Shown piece after piece: positions 25,242 to 38,357 of a stretch of 64,000 nt of DNA. The DNA is from Eledone cirrhosa. Taxonomy: Eukaryota; Mollusca; Cephalopoda; Octopoda; Eledonidae. Positions within the stretch are counted from its first letter, which is position 1, and each line of letters begins with the position of its first letter. A program made the position numbers and the translations under genes. Location: assembly GCA_964016885.1 (NCBI GenBank), contig OZ024741.1, positions 410,535,464-410,599,463 on the forward strand, written 5' to 3'. The notes below the pieces were generated by a model. The model saw only the letters and a program-made list of their open reading frames with translations, was not told the origin of the DNA and did not search any database.

Positions 25242-28200
25242 ACCTCTTCTAATTAAATCACCAGCATCTACTGTCTCTGAGCAATCTCCACCTCTTCTAA
25301 TTAAATCACCAGCATCTACTGTCTCTAAGCAAGCCCCCTCCTTTACTAATTAAATCTCCAGCAACTACTGTCTGTAAGCAACCCCCACCTTTACTAATTA
25401 AATCACCAGCAACTACTGTCTCTGTGCAATCTCCACCTCTTCTAATTAAATCACCAGTAACTACTGTCTGTGAGCAACCTCCACCTCTTCTAATTAAATC
25501 ACCAGCAACTACTGTCTCTGAGGAGCCTCTACTTCTTTAAATTAAATCACCAGCAACTACTGTCTCTGAGCAACCTCCACCTCTACTAATTAAATCACCA
25601 GCAACTACCGTCTCTGAGCAACCTCTACTTCTGTAAATTAAATCACCATCCACTACTGTCTCTGAGCAACATCTACTTCTGTAAATTAAATCACCAGCAA
25701 CTACTGTCTCCGAGGAGCCTCTATTTCTGTAAATTAAATCACCATCAACTACTGTCTATAAGCAACATCCACATCTACTAATTAAATCACCAGCAACTAC
25801 TGTCTCTGAGGAACCTCTATTTCTGTAAATTAAATCACCAGCAACTACTGTCTCTAAGCAACCTCCACCTTTACTAGTTAAATCACCAGCAAACACTGTC
25901 TCTAAGCAAGCCCCTTCCTTTACTAATTAAATCACCAGCAACTACTGTCTCTAAGCAACCCCCAACTTTACTAATTAAATCACCAGCAACTACTGTCTCT
26001 GAGCAACCTCTATTTCTGTAAATTAAATCTCCAGCATCTACTGTCTCTGTGCAAACTCCACCTCTTCTAATTAAATCACCAGCATCTACAGTCTCTGTGC
26101 AATCTCCACCTCTTCTAATTAAATCACCAGCATCTACTGCCTCTGTGCAATCTCCACCTCTTCTAATTAAATCACCAGCAACTACTGTCTCTAAGCAAAC
26201 TACACCTCTTCTAACGAAATCACCAGCAACTACTGTCTTTGAGCAACCTCTACTTCTGTAAATTAAATCACCAGCAACTAGTCTCTGAGGAGCCTCTACT
26301 TCTGTAAATTAAATCACCAGCATCTACTGTCTCTAAGCAACCTCCAACTCTACTAATTAAATCACCAGCAACTACTGTCTCTAAGCAACCTCCACGTCTT
26401 CAAATTAAATCAACAGCAACTACTGTCTCTAAGACACCTCCACCTCTTCTAATTAAATCAGCATCAAATACTGTCTCTGAGCAACCTCTACTTCTGTAAA
26501 TTAAATCCCCAGCAACTACTGTCTCTGAGGAGCCTCTACTTCTGTAAATTAAATCACCGGCAACTACTGCCTCTAAGCAACCTATCCTTCTGTAAATAAT
26601 TAAATCACCAGCAACTACTGTCTCTGAGCAACCTCTACTTCTGTAAATTAAATCACCAGCAACTACTGTCTCTGAGCAACGTCTACTTCTGTAAATTAAA
26701 TCACCAGCAAATACTGTCTCTGAGCAACCTCTATTTCTGTAAATTAAATCACCAGCATCTACTGTCTCTAAGCAACCTCCAACTCTACTAATTAAATCAC
26801 CAGCAACTACTGTCTCTAAGCAACCTCCACGTCTTCAAATTAAATCACCAGCAACTACTGTCACTAAGACACCTCCACCTCTTCTAATTAAATCAGCATC
26901 AAATACTGTCTCTGAGCAACCTCTACTTCTGTAAATTAAATCACCAGCAACTACTGTCTCTGAGGAGCCTCTACTTCTGTAAATTAAATCACCGGCAACT
27001 ACTGTCTCTAAGCAACCTATCCTTCTGTAAATTAAATCACCAGCAACTACTGTCTCTGAGCAACCTCTACTTCTGTAAATTAAATCACCAGCAACTACTG
27101 TCTCTAAGAAACCTCCACCTCTTATAATTAAGTCACCAGTAACTACTGTCTCTGAGCAACCTCTACTTCTGTAAATTAAATCACCAGCAACTACTGTCTC
27201 TAAGCAGCCTCCACTACTTCAATTTAAATCACCAGCAACTACTGTCTCTAAGCAACATCCACCTCTTATAATTAAATCACCAGCAACTACTGTCTCTGAG
27301 CAACCTATCTTTCTGTAAATTAAATCACCAACAACTACTGTCTCTGAGCAACCTCTGCTTCTGTAAATTAAATCACCAGCAACTAGTCTCTGAGGAGCCT
27401 CTACTTCTGTAAATTAAATCACCAGTAACTACTGTCTCTAAGCAACATCCAACTCTACTAATTAAATCACCAGCAACTACTGTCTCTGAGCAACCTCTAC
27501 TTCTGAAAATTAAATCACCATCAACTACTGTCTCTGAGCAACCTACACCTCTTCTAATTAAATCACCAACAACTACTGTCTTTGACCAACCTCTACTTCT
27601 GTAAATTAAATCACCAGCAACTACTGTCTCTGAGCAACCTCTACTTCTGTAAATTAAATCACCAGCAACTACTGTCTCTGAGCAACATCTACTTCTGTAA
27701 ATTAAATCACCAGCAACTACTGTCTCTGAGGAGCCTCTATTTCTGTAAATTAAATCACCATCAACTACTGTCTCTAAGCAACCTCCACCTCTACTAATTA
27801 AATCACCAGCAACTACTGTCTCTGAGCAACCTCTACTTCTGTAAATTAAATCACCAGCAACTACTGTCTCTAAGCAACCCCCAACTTTACTAATTAAATC
27901 ACCAGTAAATACTGTCTCTGAGCAACCTCCACCTCTTCTAAGTAAATCACCAGCAACTACTGTCTCTGAGGAGCCTCTATTCTTTAAATTAAATCACCAG
28001 CAACTACTGTCTCTGAGCAACCTCCAACTCTACTAAATAATCACCAGCAACTACCGTCTCTGAGCAACCTCTACTTCTGTAAATTAAATCACCAGCTACT
28101 ACTCTCTCTAAGCAAACTACACCTCTTCTAACGAAATCACCAGCAACTACTGTCTTTGAGCAACCTCTACTTCTGTAAATTAAATTACCAGCAACTACTG

Positions 28201-28350
28201 TCTCTGAGCAACCTATACTTCTGTAAATTAAATCACCAGCAACTACTGCCTTTAAGCAACCTCTACTTCTGTAAATTAAATCACCAGCAACTAGTCTCTG
28301 AGGAGCCTCTACTTCTGTAAATTAAATCACCAGCAACTACTACCTTTGAG
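25242..28350. repeat. Mixed 48-bp units
   Basis: No gene is seen. The first kilobase has runs of CTGTGCAATC units. The later part has CTTATAATTAAGTC and CTTCAATTTAAATC units, which also recur near 33,400, 37,330, 54,800 and 58,360. Unit order around 27,540-28,280 matches 33,780-34,440, making this an older relative of part of the 3,932-bp block. Confidence 0.75.
26300..27030. repeat. 435-bp partial tandem duplication
   Basis: The segment 26,300-26,734 is followed by a second copy to about 27,030 at an offset of 435 bp (9 units plus 3 bp). Shared markers are CCACGTCTTCAAATT (stop-bearing), AAGACACCTCC and GCATCAAATACTG. The second copy ends at the unit that has lost the 3-bp insertion: TGTAAATTAAATC in place of TGTAAATAATT. 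Confidence 0.8.
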
Positions 28351-30225
28351 CAACCTCCAACTCTACTAATTAAATCACCAGCAACTACTGTCTCTAAGCA
28401 ACCTCCACGTCTTCAAATTAAATCACCAGCAACTACTGTCTCTAAGACACCTCCACCTCATCTAATTAAATCAGCATCAACTACTGTCTCTGAGCAACCT
28501 CTACTTCTGTAAATTAAATCACCAGCAACTAGTGTCTCTGGGGAGCCTCTACTTCTGTAAATTAAATCACCGGCAACTACTGTCTCTAAGCAACCTATCC
28601 TTCTGTAAATAATTAAATCACCAGCAACTACTGTCTCTGAGCAACCTCTACTTCTGTAAATTAAATCACCAGCAACTACTGTCTCTGAGCAACGTCTACT
28701 TCTGTAAATTAAATCACCAGCAACTACTGTCTCTGAGCAACCTCTATTTCTGTAAATTAAATCACCAGCAACTACTGTCTCTAAGCAACCTCCTCCTTTA
28801 CTAATTAAATCACCAGCAACTACTGTCACTAAGCAACCTCCACTTTTACTAATTAAATCACCAGCAAATACTGTCTCTGAGCAACCTCTATTTCTGTAAA
28901 TTAAATCACCAGCAACTACTGTCTCTAAGCAACCTCCACCTTTACTAATTAATTCACCAGCAACTACTGTCTCTGAGCAACCTCTATTTCTGTAAATTAA
29001 ATCACCAGCATCTACTGTCTCTGTGCAAACTCCACCTCTTCTAATTAAATCACCAGCATCTACTGTCTCTGTGCAATCTCCACCTCTTCTAATTAAATCA
29101 CCAGCAACCACCGTCTCTAAGCAAGCCCCCTCCTTTACTAATTAAATCTCCAGCAACTACTGTCTGTAAGCAACCCCCACCTTTACTAATTAAATCACCA
29201 GCAACTACTGTCTCTGTGCAATCTCCACCTCTACTAATTAAATCACCAGTAACTACTGTCTCTGAGCAACCTCCACCTCTTCTAATTAAATCACCAGCAA
29301 CTACTGTCTCTGAGGAGCCTCTACTTCTTTAAATTAAATCGCCAGCAACTACTGTCTCTGAGCAAACTCCACCTCTTCTAACGAAATCACCAGCAACTAC
29401 TGTCTTTGAGCAACCTCCACCTCTACTAATTAAATCACCAGCAACTAGTCTCTGAGGAGCCTCTACTTCTGTAAATTAAATCTCCAGCATCTACTGTCTC
29501 TGTGCAATCTCCACCTCTTCTAATTAAATCACCAGCATCTACTGTCTCTGTGCAATCTCCACCTCTTCTAATTAAATCACCAGCATCTACTGTCTCTGTG
29601 CAATCTCCACCTCTTCTAATTAAATCACCAGCAACCACTGTCTCTAAGCAAGCCCGCTCCTTAACTAATTAAATCTCCAGCAACTACTGTCTGTAAGCAA
29701 CCCCCACCTTTACTAATTAAATCACCAGCAACTACTGTCTCTGTGCAATCTCCACCTCTTCTAATTAAATCACCAGCAACTACTGTCTCTGAGGAGCCTC
29801 TACTTTTTAAATTAAATCACCAGCAACTACTGTCTCTGAGCAACCTCCACCTCTACTAATTAAATCACCAGCAACTACCGTCTCTGAGCAACCTCTACTT
29901 CTGTAAATTAAATCACCAGCAACTACTGTCTCTGAGCAACATCTACTTCTGTAAATTAAATCACCAGCAACTACTGTCTCCGAGGAGCCTCTATTTCTGT
30001 AAATTAAATCACCATCAACTACTGTCTATAAGCAACATCCACATCTACTAATTAAATCACCAGCAACTACTGTCTCTGAGGAACCTCTATTTCTGTAAAT
30101 TAAATCACCAGCAACTACTGTCTCTAAGCAACCTCCACCTTTACTAATTAAATCACCAGCAAACACTGTCTCCAAGCAAGCCCCTTCCTTTACTAATTAA
30201 ATCACCAGCAACTACTGTCTCTAAG
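28351..30225. repeat. HOR-E copy 1 (1,875-bp period)
   Basis: Matched to 30,226-32,100 at an offset of 1,875 bp (39 units plus 3 bp). Shared variants include GTGTCTCTGGGGAGCC, CACTTTTACT, AAGCCCGCTCC and CTATAAGCAACATCC. Copy 1 has its own CCTCATCTAATT near 28,456, where copy 2 has CCTCTTCTAATT. Confidence 0.9.
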
Positions 30226-32100
30226 CAACCTCCAACTCTACTAATTAAATCACCAGCAACTACTGTCTCTAAGCAACCTCCACGTCTTCAAATTAAATCA
30301 CCAGCAACTACTGTCTCTAAGACACCTCCACCTCTTCTAATTAAATCAGCATCAACTACTGTCTCTGAGCAACCTCTACTTCTGTAAATTAAATCACCAG
30401 CAACTAGTGTCTCTGGGGAGCCTCTACTTCTGTAAATTAAATCACCGGCAACTACTGTCTCTAAACAACCTACCCTTCTGTAAATAATTAAATCACCAGC
30501 AACTACTGTCTCTGAGCAACCTCTACTTCTGTAAATTAAATCACCAGCAACTACTGTCTCTGAGCAACGTCTACTTCTGTAAATTAAATCACCAGCAACT
30601 ACTGTCTCTGAGCAACCTCTATTTCTGTAAATTAAATCACCAGCAACTACTGTCTCTAAGCAACCTCCGCCTTTACTAATTAAATCACCAGCAACTACTG
30701 TCACTAAGCAACCTCCACTTTTACTAATTAAATCACCAGCAAATACTGTCTCTGAGCAACCTCTATTTCTGTAAATTAAATCACCAGCAACTACTGTCTC
30801 TAAGCAACCTCCACCTTTACTAATTAATTCACCAGCAACTACTGTCTCTGAGCAACCTCTATTTCTGTAAATTAAATCACCAGCATCTACTGTCTCTGTG
30901 CAAACTCCAGCTCTTCTAATTAAATCACCAGCATCTACTGTCTCTGTGCAATCTCCACCTCTTCTAATTAAATCACCAGCAACCACCGTCTCTAAGCAAG
31001 CCCCCTCCTTTACTAATTAAATCTCCAGCAACTACTGTCTGTAAGCAACCCCCACCTTTACTAATTAAATCACCAGCAACTACTGTCTCTGTGCAATCTC
31101 CACCTCTACTAATTAAATCACCAGTAACTACTGTCTCTGAGCAACCTCCACCTCTTCTAATTAAATCACCAGCAACTACTGTCTCTGAGGAGCCTCTACT
31201 TCTTTAAATTAAATCGCCAGCAACTACTGTCTCTGAGCAAACTCCACCTCTTCTAACGAAATCACCAGCAACACTGTCTTTGAGCAACCTCCACCTCTAC
31301 TAATTAAATCACCAGCAACTAGTCTCTGAGGAGCCTCTACTTCTGTAAATTAAATCTCCAGCATCTACTGTCTCTGTGCAATCTCCACCTCTTCTAATTA
31401 AATCACCAGCATCTACTGTCTCTGTGCAATCTCCACCTCTTCTAATTAAATCACCAGCATCTACTGTCTCTGTGCAATCTCCACCTCTTCTAATTAAATC
31501 ACCAGCAACCACTGTCTCTAAGCAAGCCCGCTCCTTAACTAATTAAATCTCCAGCAACTACTGTCTGTAAGCAACCCCCACCTTTACTAATTAAATCACC
31601 AGCAACTACTGTCTCTGTGCAATCTCCACCTCTTCTAATTAAATCACCAGCAACTACTGACTCTGAGGAGCCTCTACTTTTTAAATTAAATCACCAGCAA
31701 CTACTGTCTCTGAGCAACCTCCACCTCTACTAATTAAATCACCAGCAACTACCGTCTCTGAGCAACCTCTACTTTAGTAAATTAAATCACCAGCAACTAC
31801 TGTCTCTGAGCAACATCTACTTCTGTAAATTAAATCACCAGCAACTACTGTCTCCGAGGAGCCTCTATTTCTGTAAATTAAATCACCATCAACTACTGTC
31901 TATAAGCAACATCCACATCTACTAATTAAATCACCAGCAACTACTGTCTCTGAGGAACCTCTATTTCTGTAAATTAAATCACCAGCAACTACTGTCTCTA
32001 AGCAACCTCCACCTTTACTAATTAAATCACCAGCAAACACTGTCTCTAAGCAAGCCCCTTCCTTTACTAATTAAATCACCAGCAACTACTGTCTCTAAGC
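30226..32100. repeat. HOR-E copy 2 (1,875-bp period)
   Basis: Second copy of the 1,875-bp block. It carries a 1-bp deletion (GCAACACTGTC) near 31,269, TACTGACTC near 31,656, and CTTTAGTAAATT near 31,773. The last recurs in later 3,932-bp copies, showing that this copy, not HOR-E copy 1, seeded the larger block. Confidence 0.9.
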
Positions 32101-34425
32101 AACCCCCAACTTTACTAATTAAATCACCAGCATCTACTGTCTCTGTGCAATCTCCACATCCTCTAATTAAATCACCAGTAACTACTGTCTCTGAGCAACC
32201 TCCACCTCTTCTAATTAAATCACCAGCAACTACTGTCTCTGAGGAGCCTCTACTTCTTTAAATTAAATCACCAGCAACTACTGTCTCTGAGCAACCTCCA
32301 CCTCTACTAATTAAATCACCAGCAACTACCGTCTCTGAGCAACCTCTACTTCTGTAAATTAAATCACCATCCACTACTGTCTCTAAGCAAACTACACCTC
32401 TTCTAACGAAATCACCAGCAACTACTGTCTTTGAGCAACCTCTACTTCTGTAAATTAAATTACCAGCAACTACTGTCTCTGAGCAACCTATACTTCTGTA
32501 AATTAAATCACCAGCAACTACTGTCTATAAGCAACCTCTACTTCTGTAAATTAAATCACCAGCAACTACTGCCTCTGAGCAACCTCTACTTCTGTAAATT
32601 AAATCACCAGCAACTACTGTCTCTAAGCAACCTCCAACTCTACTAATTAAATCACCAGCAACTACTGTCTCTGAGCAACGTCTACTTCTGCAAATTGAAT
32701 CACCAGCAACTACTGTCTCTGAGCAACCTCCACCTCTACTAATTAAATCACCAGCAACTACTGTCTCTCAGCAACCTCTACTTCTGTAAATTAAATCACC
32801 TGCAACTACTGTCTATAAGCAACCTACACCATTTCTAATTAAATCACCACCAACTACTGTCTTTGACCAACCTCTACTTCTGTAAATTAAATTACAAGCA
32901 ACTACTGTCTCTGACCAAACTCTACTTCTGTAAATTAAATCACCAGCAACTAGTCTGTGAGGAGCCTTCTACTTCTGTAAATCAAATCACCAGCAACTAC
33001 TGTCTCTAAGCAACCTCCACGTCTTCAAATTAAATCACCAGCAACTACTGTCTCTAAGCAACCTCCACCTCTTCTAATTAAATCAGCATTAACTACTGTC
33101 TCTGAGCAACCTCTACTTCTGTAAATTAAATCACCGGCAACTACTGTCTCTAAGCAACCAATCCTTCTGTAAATTAAATCACCAGCAACTACTGTCTCTG
33201 AGCAACCTCTACTTCTGTAAATTAAATCACCAGCAACTACTGTCTCTAAGAAACCTCCACCTCTTATAATTAAGTCACCAGTAACTACTGTCTCTAAGCA
33301 ACCTCTAACTCTACTAATTAAATCACCAGCAACTACTGTCTCTGAGCAACCTCTACTTCTGTAAATTAAATCACCAGCAACTACTGTCTCTAAGCAGCCT
33401 CCACTACTTCAATTTAAATCATCAGCAACTACTGTCTCTAAGCAAAATCCACCTCTTATAATTAAATCACCAGCAATTACTGTCTCTGACCAACCCCTAC
33501 TTCTGTAAATTAAATCACTAGCAACTACTGTCTCTGAGCAACCTATACTTCTGTAAGTTAAATTACCAACAACTACTGTCTCTGAGCAACCTCTGCTTCT
33601 GTAAATTAAATCACCAGCAACTAGTCTCTGAGGAGCCTCTACTTCTGTAAATTAAATCACCAGTAACTACTGTCTCTAAGCAACCTCCAACTTTAATAAT
33701 TAAATCACCAGCAACTACTGTCTCTGAGCAACCTCTACTTCTGTAAATTAAATCACCATCAACTACTGTCTCTGAGCAAGCTACACCTCTTCTAATTAAA
33801 TCACCAGCAACTACTGTCTTTGACCAACCTCTACTTCTGTAAATTAAATCACCAGCAACTACTGTCTCTGAGCAACCTCTACTTCTGTAAATTAAATCAC
33901 CAGCAACTACTGTCTCTGAGCAACATCTACTTCTGTAAATTAAATAACCAGCAACTACTGTCTCTGAGGAGCCTCTATTTCTGTAAATTAAATCACCATC
34001 AACTACTGTCTCTAAGCAACCTCCACCTCTACTAATTAAATCACCAGCAACTACTGTCTCTGAGCAACCTCTACTTCTGTAAATTAAATCACCAGCAACT
34101 ACTGTCTCTAAGAAACCCCCAACTTTACTAATTAAATCACCAGTAACTACTGTCTCTGAGCAACCTCCACCTCTTCTAAGTAAATCACCAGCAACTACTG
34201 TCTCTGAGGAGCCTCTACTTCTTTAAATTAAATCACCAGCAACTACTGTCTCTGAGCAACCTCCAACTCTACTAATTAAATCACCAGCAACTACCGTCTC
34301 TGAGCAACCTCTACTTCTGTAAATTAAATCACCAGCAACTACTCTCTCTAAGCAAACTACACCTCTTCTAACGAAATCACCAGCAACTACTGTCTTTGAG
34401 CAACCTCTACTTCTGTAAATTAAAT
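30494..34425. repeat. HOR-F copy 1 (3,932-bp period)
   Basis: First of about 2.7 tandem copies with a 3,932-bp period (82 units minus 4 bp). Its left part is HOR-E copy 2. Private states are CACCTCTTCT near 30,957 (CACCTATTCT in copies 2 and 3), the 1-bp deletion near 31,269, TACTGACTC near 31,656, TACCGTCTC near 32,327 (TACCCTCTC later) and CTGTAAGTTA near 33,550. Confidence 0.94.
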
Positions 34426-37400
34426 TACCAGCAACTACTGTCTCTGAGCAACCTCTACTTCTGTAAATTAAATCACCAGCAACTACTGTCTCTGAGCAAC
34501 GTCTACTTCTGTAAATTAAATCACCAGCAACTACTGTCTCTGAGCAACCTCTATTTCTGTAAATTAATCACCAGCAACTACTGTCTCTAAGCAACCTCCG
34601 CCTTTACTAATTAAATCACCAGCAACTACTGTCACTAAGCAACCTCCACTTTTACTAATTAAATCACCAGCAAATACTGTCTCTGAGCAACCTCTATTTC
34701 TGTAAATTAAATCACCAGCAACTACTGTCTCTAAGCAACCTCCACCTTTACTAATTGATTCACCAGCAACTACTGTCTCTGAGCAACCTCTATTTCTGTA
34801 AATTAAATCACCAGCATCTACTGTCTCTGTGCAAACTCCAGCTCTTCTAATTAAATCACCAGCATCTACTGTCTCTGTGCAATCTCCACCTATTCTAATT
34901 AAATCACCAGCAACCACCGTCTCTAAGCAAGCCCCCTCCTTTACTAATTAAATCTCCAGCAACTACTGTCTGTAAGCAACCCCCACCTTTACTAATTAAA
35001 TCACCAGCAACTACTGTCTCTGTGCAATCTCCACCTCTACTAATTAAATCACCAGTAACTACTGTCTCTGAGCAACCTCCACCTCTTCTAATTAAATCAC
35101 CAGCAACTACTGTCTCTGAGGAGCCTCTACTTCTTTAAATTAAATCGCCAGCAACTACTGTCTCTGAGCAAACTCCACCTCTTCTAACGAAATCACCAGC
35201 AACTACTGTCTTTGAGCAACCTCCACCTCTACTAATTAAATCACCAGCAACTAGTCTCTGAGGAGCCTCTACTTCTGTAAATTAAATCTCCAGCATCTAC
35301 TGTCTCTGTGCAATCTCCACCTCTTCTAATTAAATCACCAGCATCTACTGTCTCTGTGCAATCTCCACCTCTTCTAATTAAATCACCAGCATCTACTGTC
35401 TCTGTGCAATCTCCACCTCTTCTAATTAAATCACCAGCAACCACTGTCTCTAAGCAAGCCCGCTCCTTAACTAATTAAATCTCCAGCAACTACTGTCTGT
35501 AAGCAACCCCCACCTTTACTAATTAAATCACCAGCAACTACTGTCTCTGTGCAATCTCCACCTCTTCTAATTAAATCACCAGCAACTACTGTCTCTGAGG
35601 AGCCTCTACTTTTTAAATTAAATCACCAGCAACTACTGTCTCTGAGCAACCTCCACCTCTACTAATTAAATCACCAGCAACTACCGTCTCTGAGCAACCT
35701 CTACTTTAGTAAATTAAATCACCAGCAACTACTGTCTCTGAGCAACATCTACTTCTGTAAATTAAATCACCAGCAACTACTGTCTCCGAGGAGCCTCTAT
35801 TTCTGTAAATTAAATCACCATCAACTACTGTCTATAAGCAACATCCACATCTACTAATTAAATCACCAGCAACTACTGTCTCTGAGGAACCTCTATTTCT
35901 GTAAATTAAATCACCAGCAACTACTGTCTCTAAGCAACCTCCACCTTTACTAATTAAATCACCAGCAAACACTGTCTCTAAGCAAGCCCCTTCCTTTACT
36001 AATTAAATCACCAGCAACTACTGTCTCTAAGCAACCCCCAACTTTACTAATTAAATCACCAGCATCTACTGTCTCTGTGCAATCTCCACATCCTCTAATT
36101 AAATCACCAGTAACTACTGTCTCTGAGCAACCTCCACCTCTTCTAATTAAATCACCAGCAACTACTGTCTCTGAGGAGCCTCTACTTCTTTAAATTAAAT
36201 CACCAGCAACTACTGTCTCTGAGCAACCTCCACCTCTACTAATTAAATCACCAGCAACTACCCTCTCTGAGCAACCTCTACTTCTGTAAATTAAATCACC
36301 ATCCACTACTGTCTCTAAGCAAACTACACCTCTTCTAACGAAATCACCAGCAACTACTGTCTTTGAGCAACCTCTACTTCTGTAAATTAAATTACCAGCA
36401 ACTACTGTCTCTGAGCAACCTATACTTCTGTAAATTAAATCACCAGCAACTACTGTCTATAAGCAACCTCTACTTCTGTAAATTAAATCACCAGCAACTA
36501 CTGCCTCTGAGCAACCTCTACTTCTGTAAATTAAATCACCAGCAACTACTGTCTCTAAGCAACCTCCAACTCTACTAATTAAATCACCAGCAACTACTGT
36601 CTCTGAGCAACGTCTACTTCTGCAAATTGAATCACCAGCAACTACTGTCTCTGAGCAACCTCCACCTCTACTAATTAAATCACCAGCAACTACTGTCTCT
36701 CAGCAACCTCTACTTCTGTAAATTAAATCACCTGCAACTACTGTCTATAAGCAACCTACACCATTTCTAATTAAATCACCACCAACTACTGTCTTTGACC
36801 AACCTCTACTTCTGTAAATTAAATTACAAGCAACTACTGTCTCTGACCAAACTCTACTTCTGTAAATTAAATCACCAGCAACTAGTCTGTGAGGAGCCTT
36901 CTACTTCTGTAAATCAAATCACCAGCAACTACTGTCTCTAAGCAACCTCCACGTCTTCAAATTAAATCACCAGCAACTACTGTCTCTAAGCAACCTCCAC
37001 CTCTTCTAATTAAATCAGCATTAACTACTGTCTCTGAGCAACCTCTACTTCTGTAAATTAAATCACCGGCAACTACTGTCTCTAAGCAACCAATCCTTCT
37101 GTAAATTAAATCACCAGCAACTACTGTCTCTGAGCAACCTCTACTTCTGTAAATTAAATCACCAGCAACTACTGTCTCTAAGAAACCTCCACCTCTTATA
37201 ATTAAGTCACCAGTAACTACTGTCTCTAAGCAACCTCTAACTCTACTAATTAAATCACCAGCAACTACTGTCTCTGAGCAACCTCTACTTCTGTAAATTA
37301 AATCACCAGCAACTACTGTCTCTAAGCAGCCTCCACTACTTCAATTTAAATCATCAGCAACTACTGTCTCTAAGCAAAATCCACCTCTTATAATTAAATC

Positions 37401-38357
37401 ACCAGCAATTACTGTCTCTGACCAACCCCTACTTCTGTAAATTAAATCACTAGCAACTACTGTCTCTGAGCAACCTATACTTCTGTAAATTAAATTACCA
37501 ACAACTACTGTCTCTGAGCAACCTCTGCTTCTGTAAATTAAATCACCAGCAACTAGTCTCTGAGGAGCCTCTACTTCTGTAAATTAAATCACCAGTAACT
37601 ACTGTCTCTAAGCAACCTCCAACTTTAATAATTAAATCACCAGCAACTACTGTCTCTGAGCAACCTCTACTTCTGTAAATTAAATCACCATCAACTACTG
37701 TCTCTGAGCAAGCTACACCTCTTCTAATTAAATCACCAGCAACTACTGTCTTTGACCAACCTCTACTTCTGTAAATTAAATCACCAGCAACTACTGTCTC
37801 TGAGCAACCTCTACTTCTGTAAATTAAATCACCAGCAACTACTGTCTCTGAGCAACATCTACTTCTGTAAATTAAATAACCAGCAACTACTGTCTCTGAG
37901 GAGCCTCTATTTCTGTAAATTAAATCACCATCAACTACTGTCTCTAAGCAACCTCCACCTCTACTAATTAAATCACCAGCAACTACTGTCTCTGAGCAAC
38001 CTCTACTTCTGTAAATTAAATCACCAGCAACTACTGTCTCTAAGAAACCCCCAACTTTACTAATTAAATCACCAGTAACTACTGTCTCTGAGCAACCTCC
38101 ACCTCTTCTAAGTAAATCACCAGCAACTACTGTCTCTGAGGAGCCTCTACTTCTTTAAATTAAATCACCAGCAACTACTGTCTCTGAGCAACCTCCAACT
38201 CTACTAATTAAATCACCAGCAACTACCGTCTCTGAGCAACCTCTACTTCTGTAAATTAAATCACCAGCAACTACTCTCTCTAAGCAAACTACACCTCTTC
38301 TAACGAAATCACCAGCAACTACTGTCTTTGAGCAACCTCTACTTCTGTAAATTAAAT
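34426..38357. repeat. HOR-F copy 2 (3,932-bp period)
   Basis: Second 3,932-bp copy. It shares with copy 3 a 1-bp deletion (AAATTAATCACC) near 34,562 and 38,494, which copy 1 lacks. The only difference from copy 3 that I noticed is ATTGATTC near 34,755, where copy 3 has ATTAATTC. Copies 2 and 3 are therefore each other's closest relatives. Confidence 0.95.
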
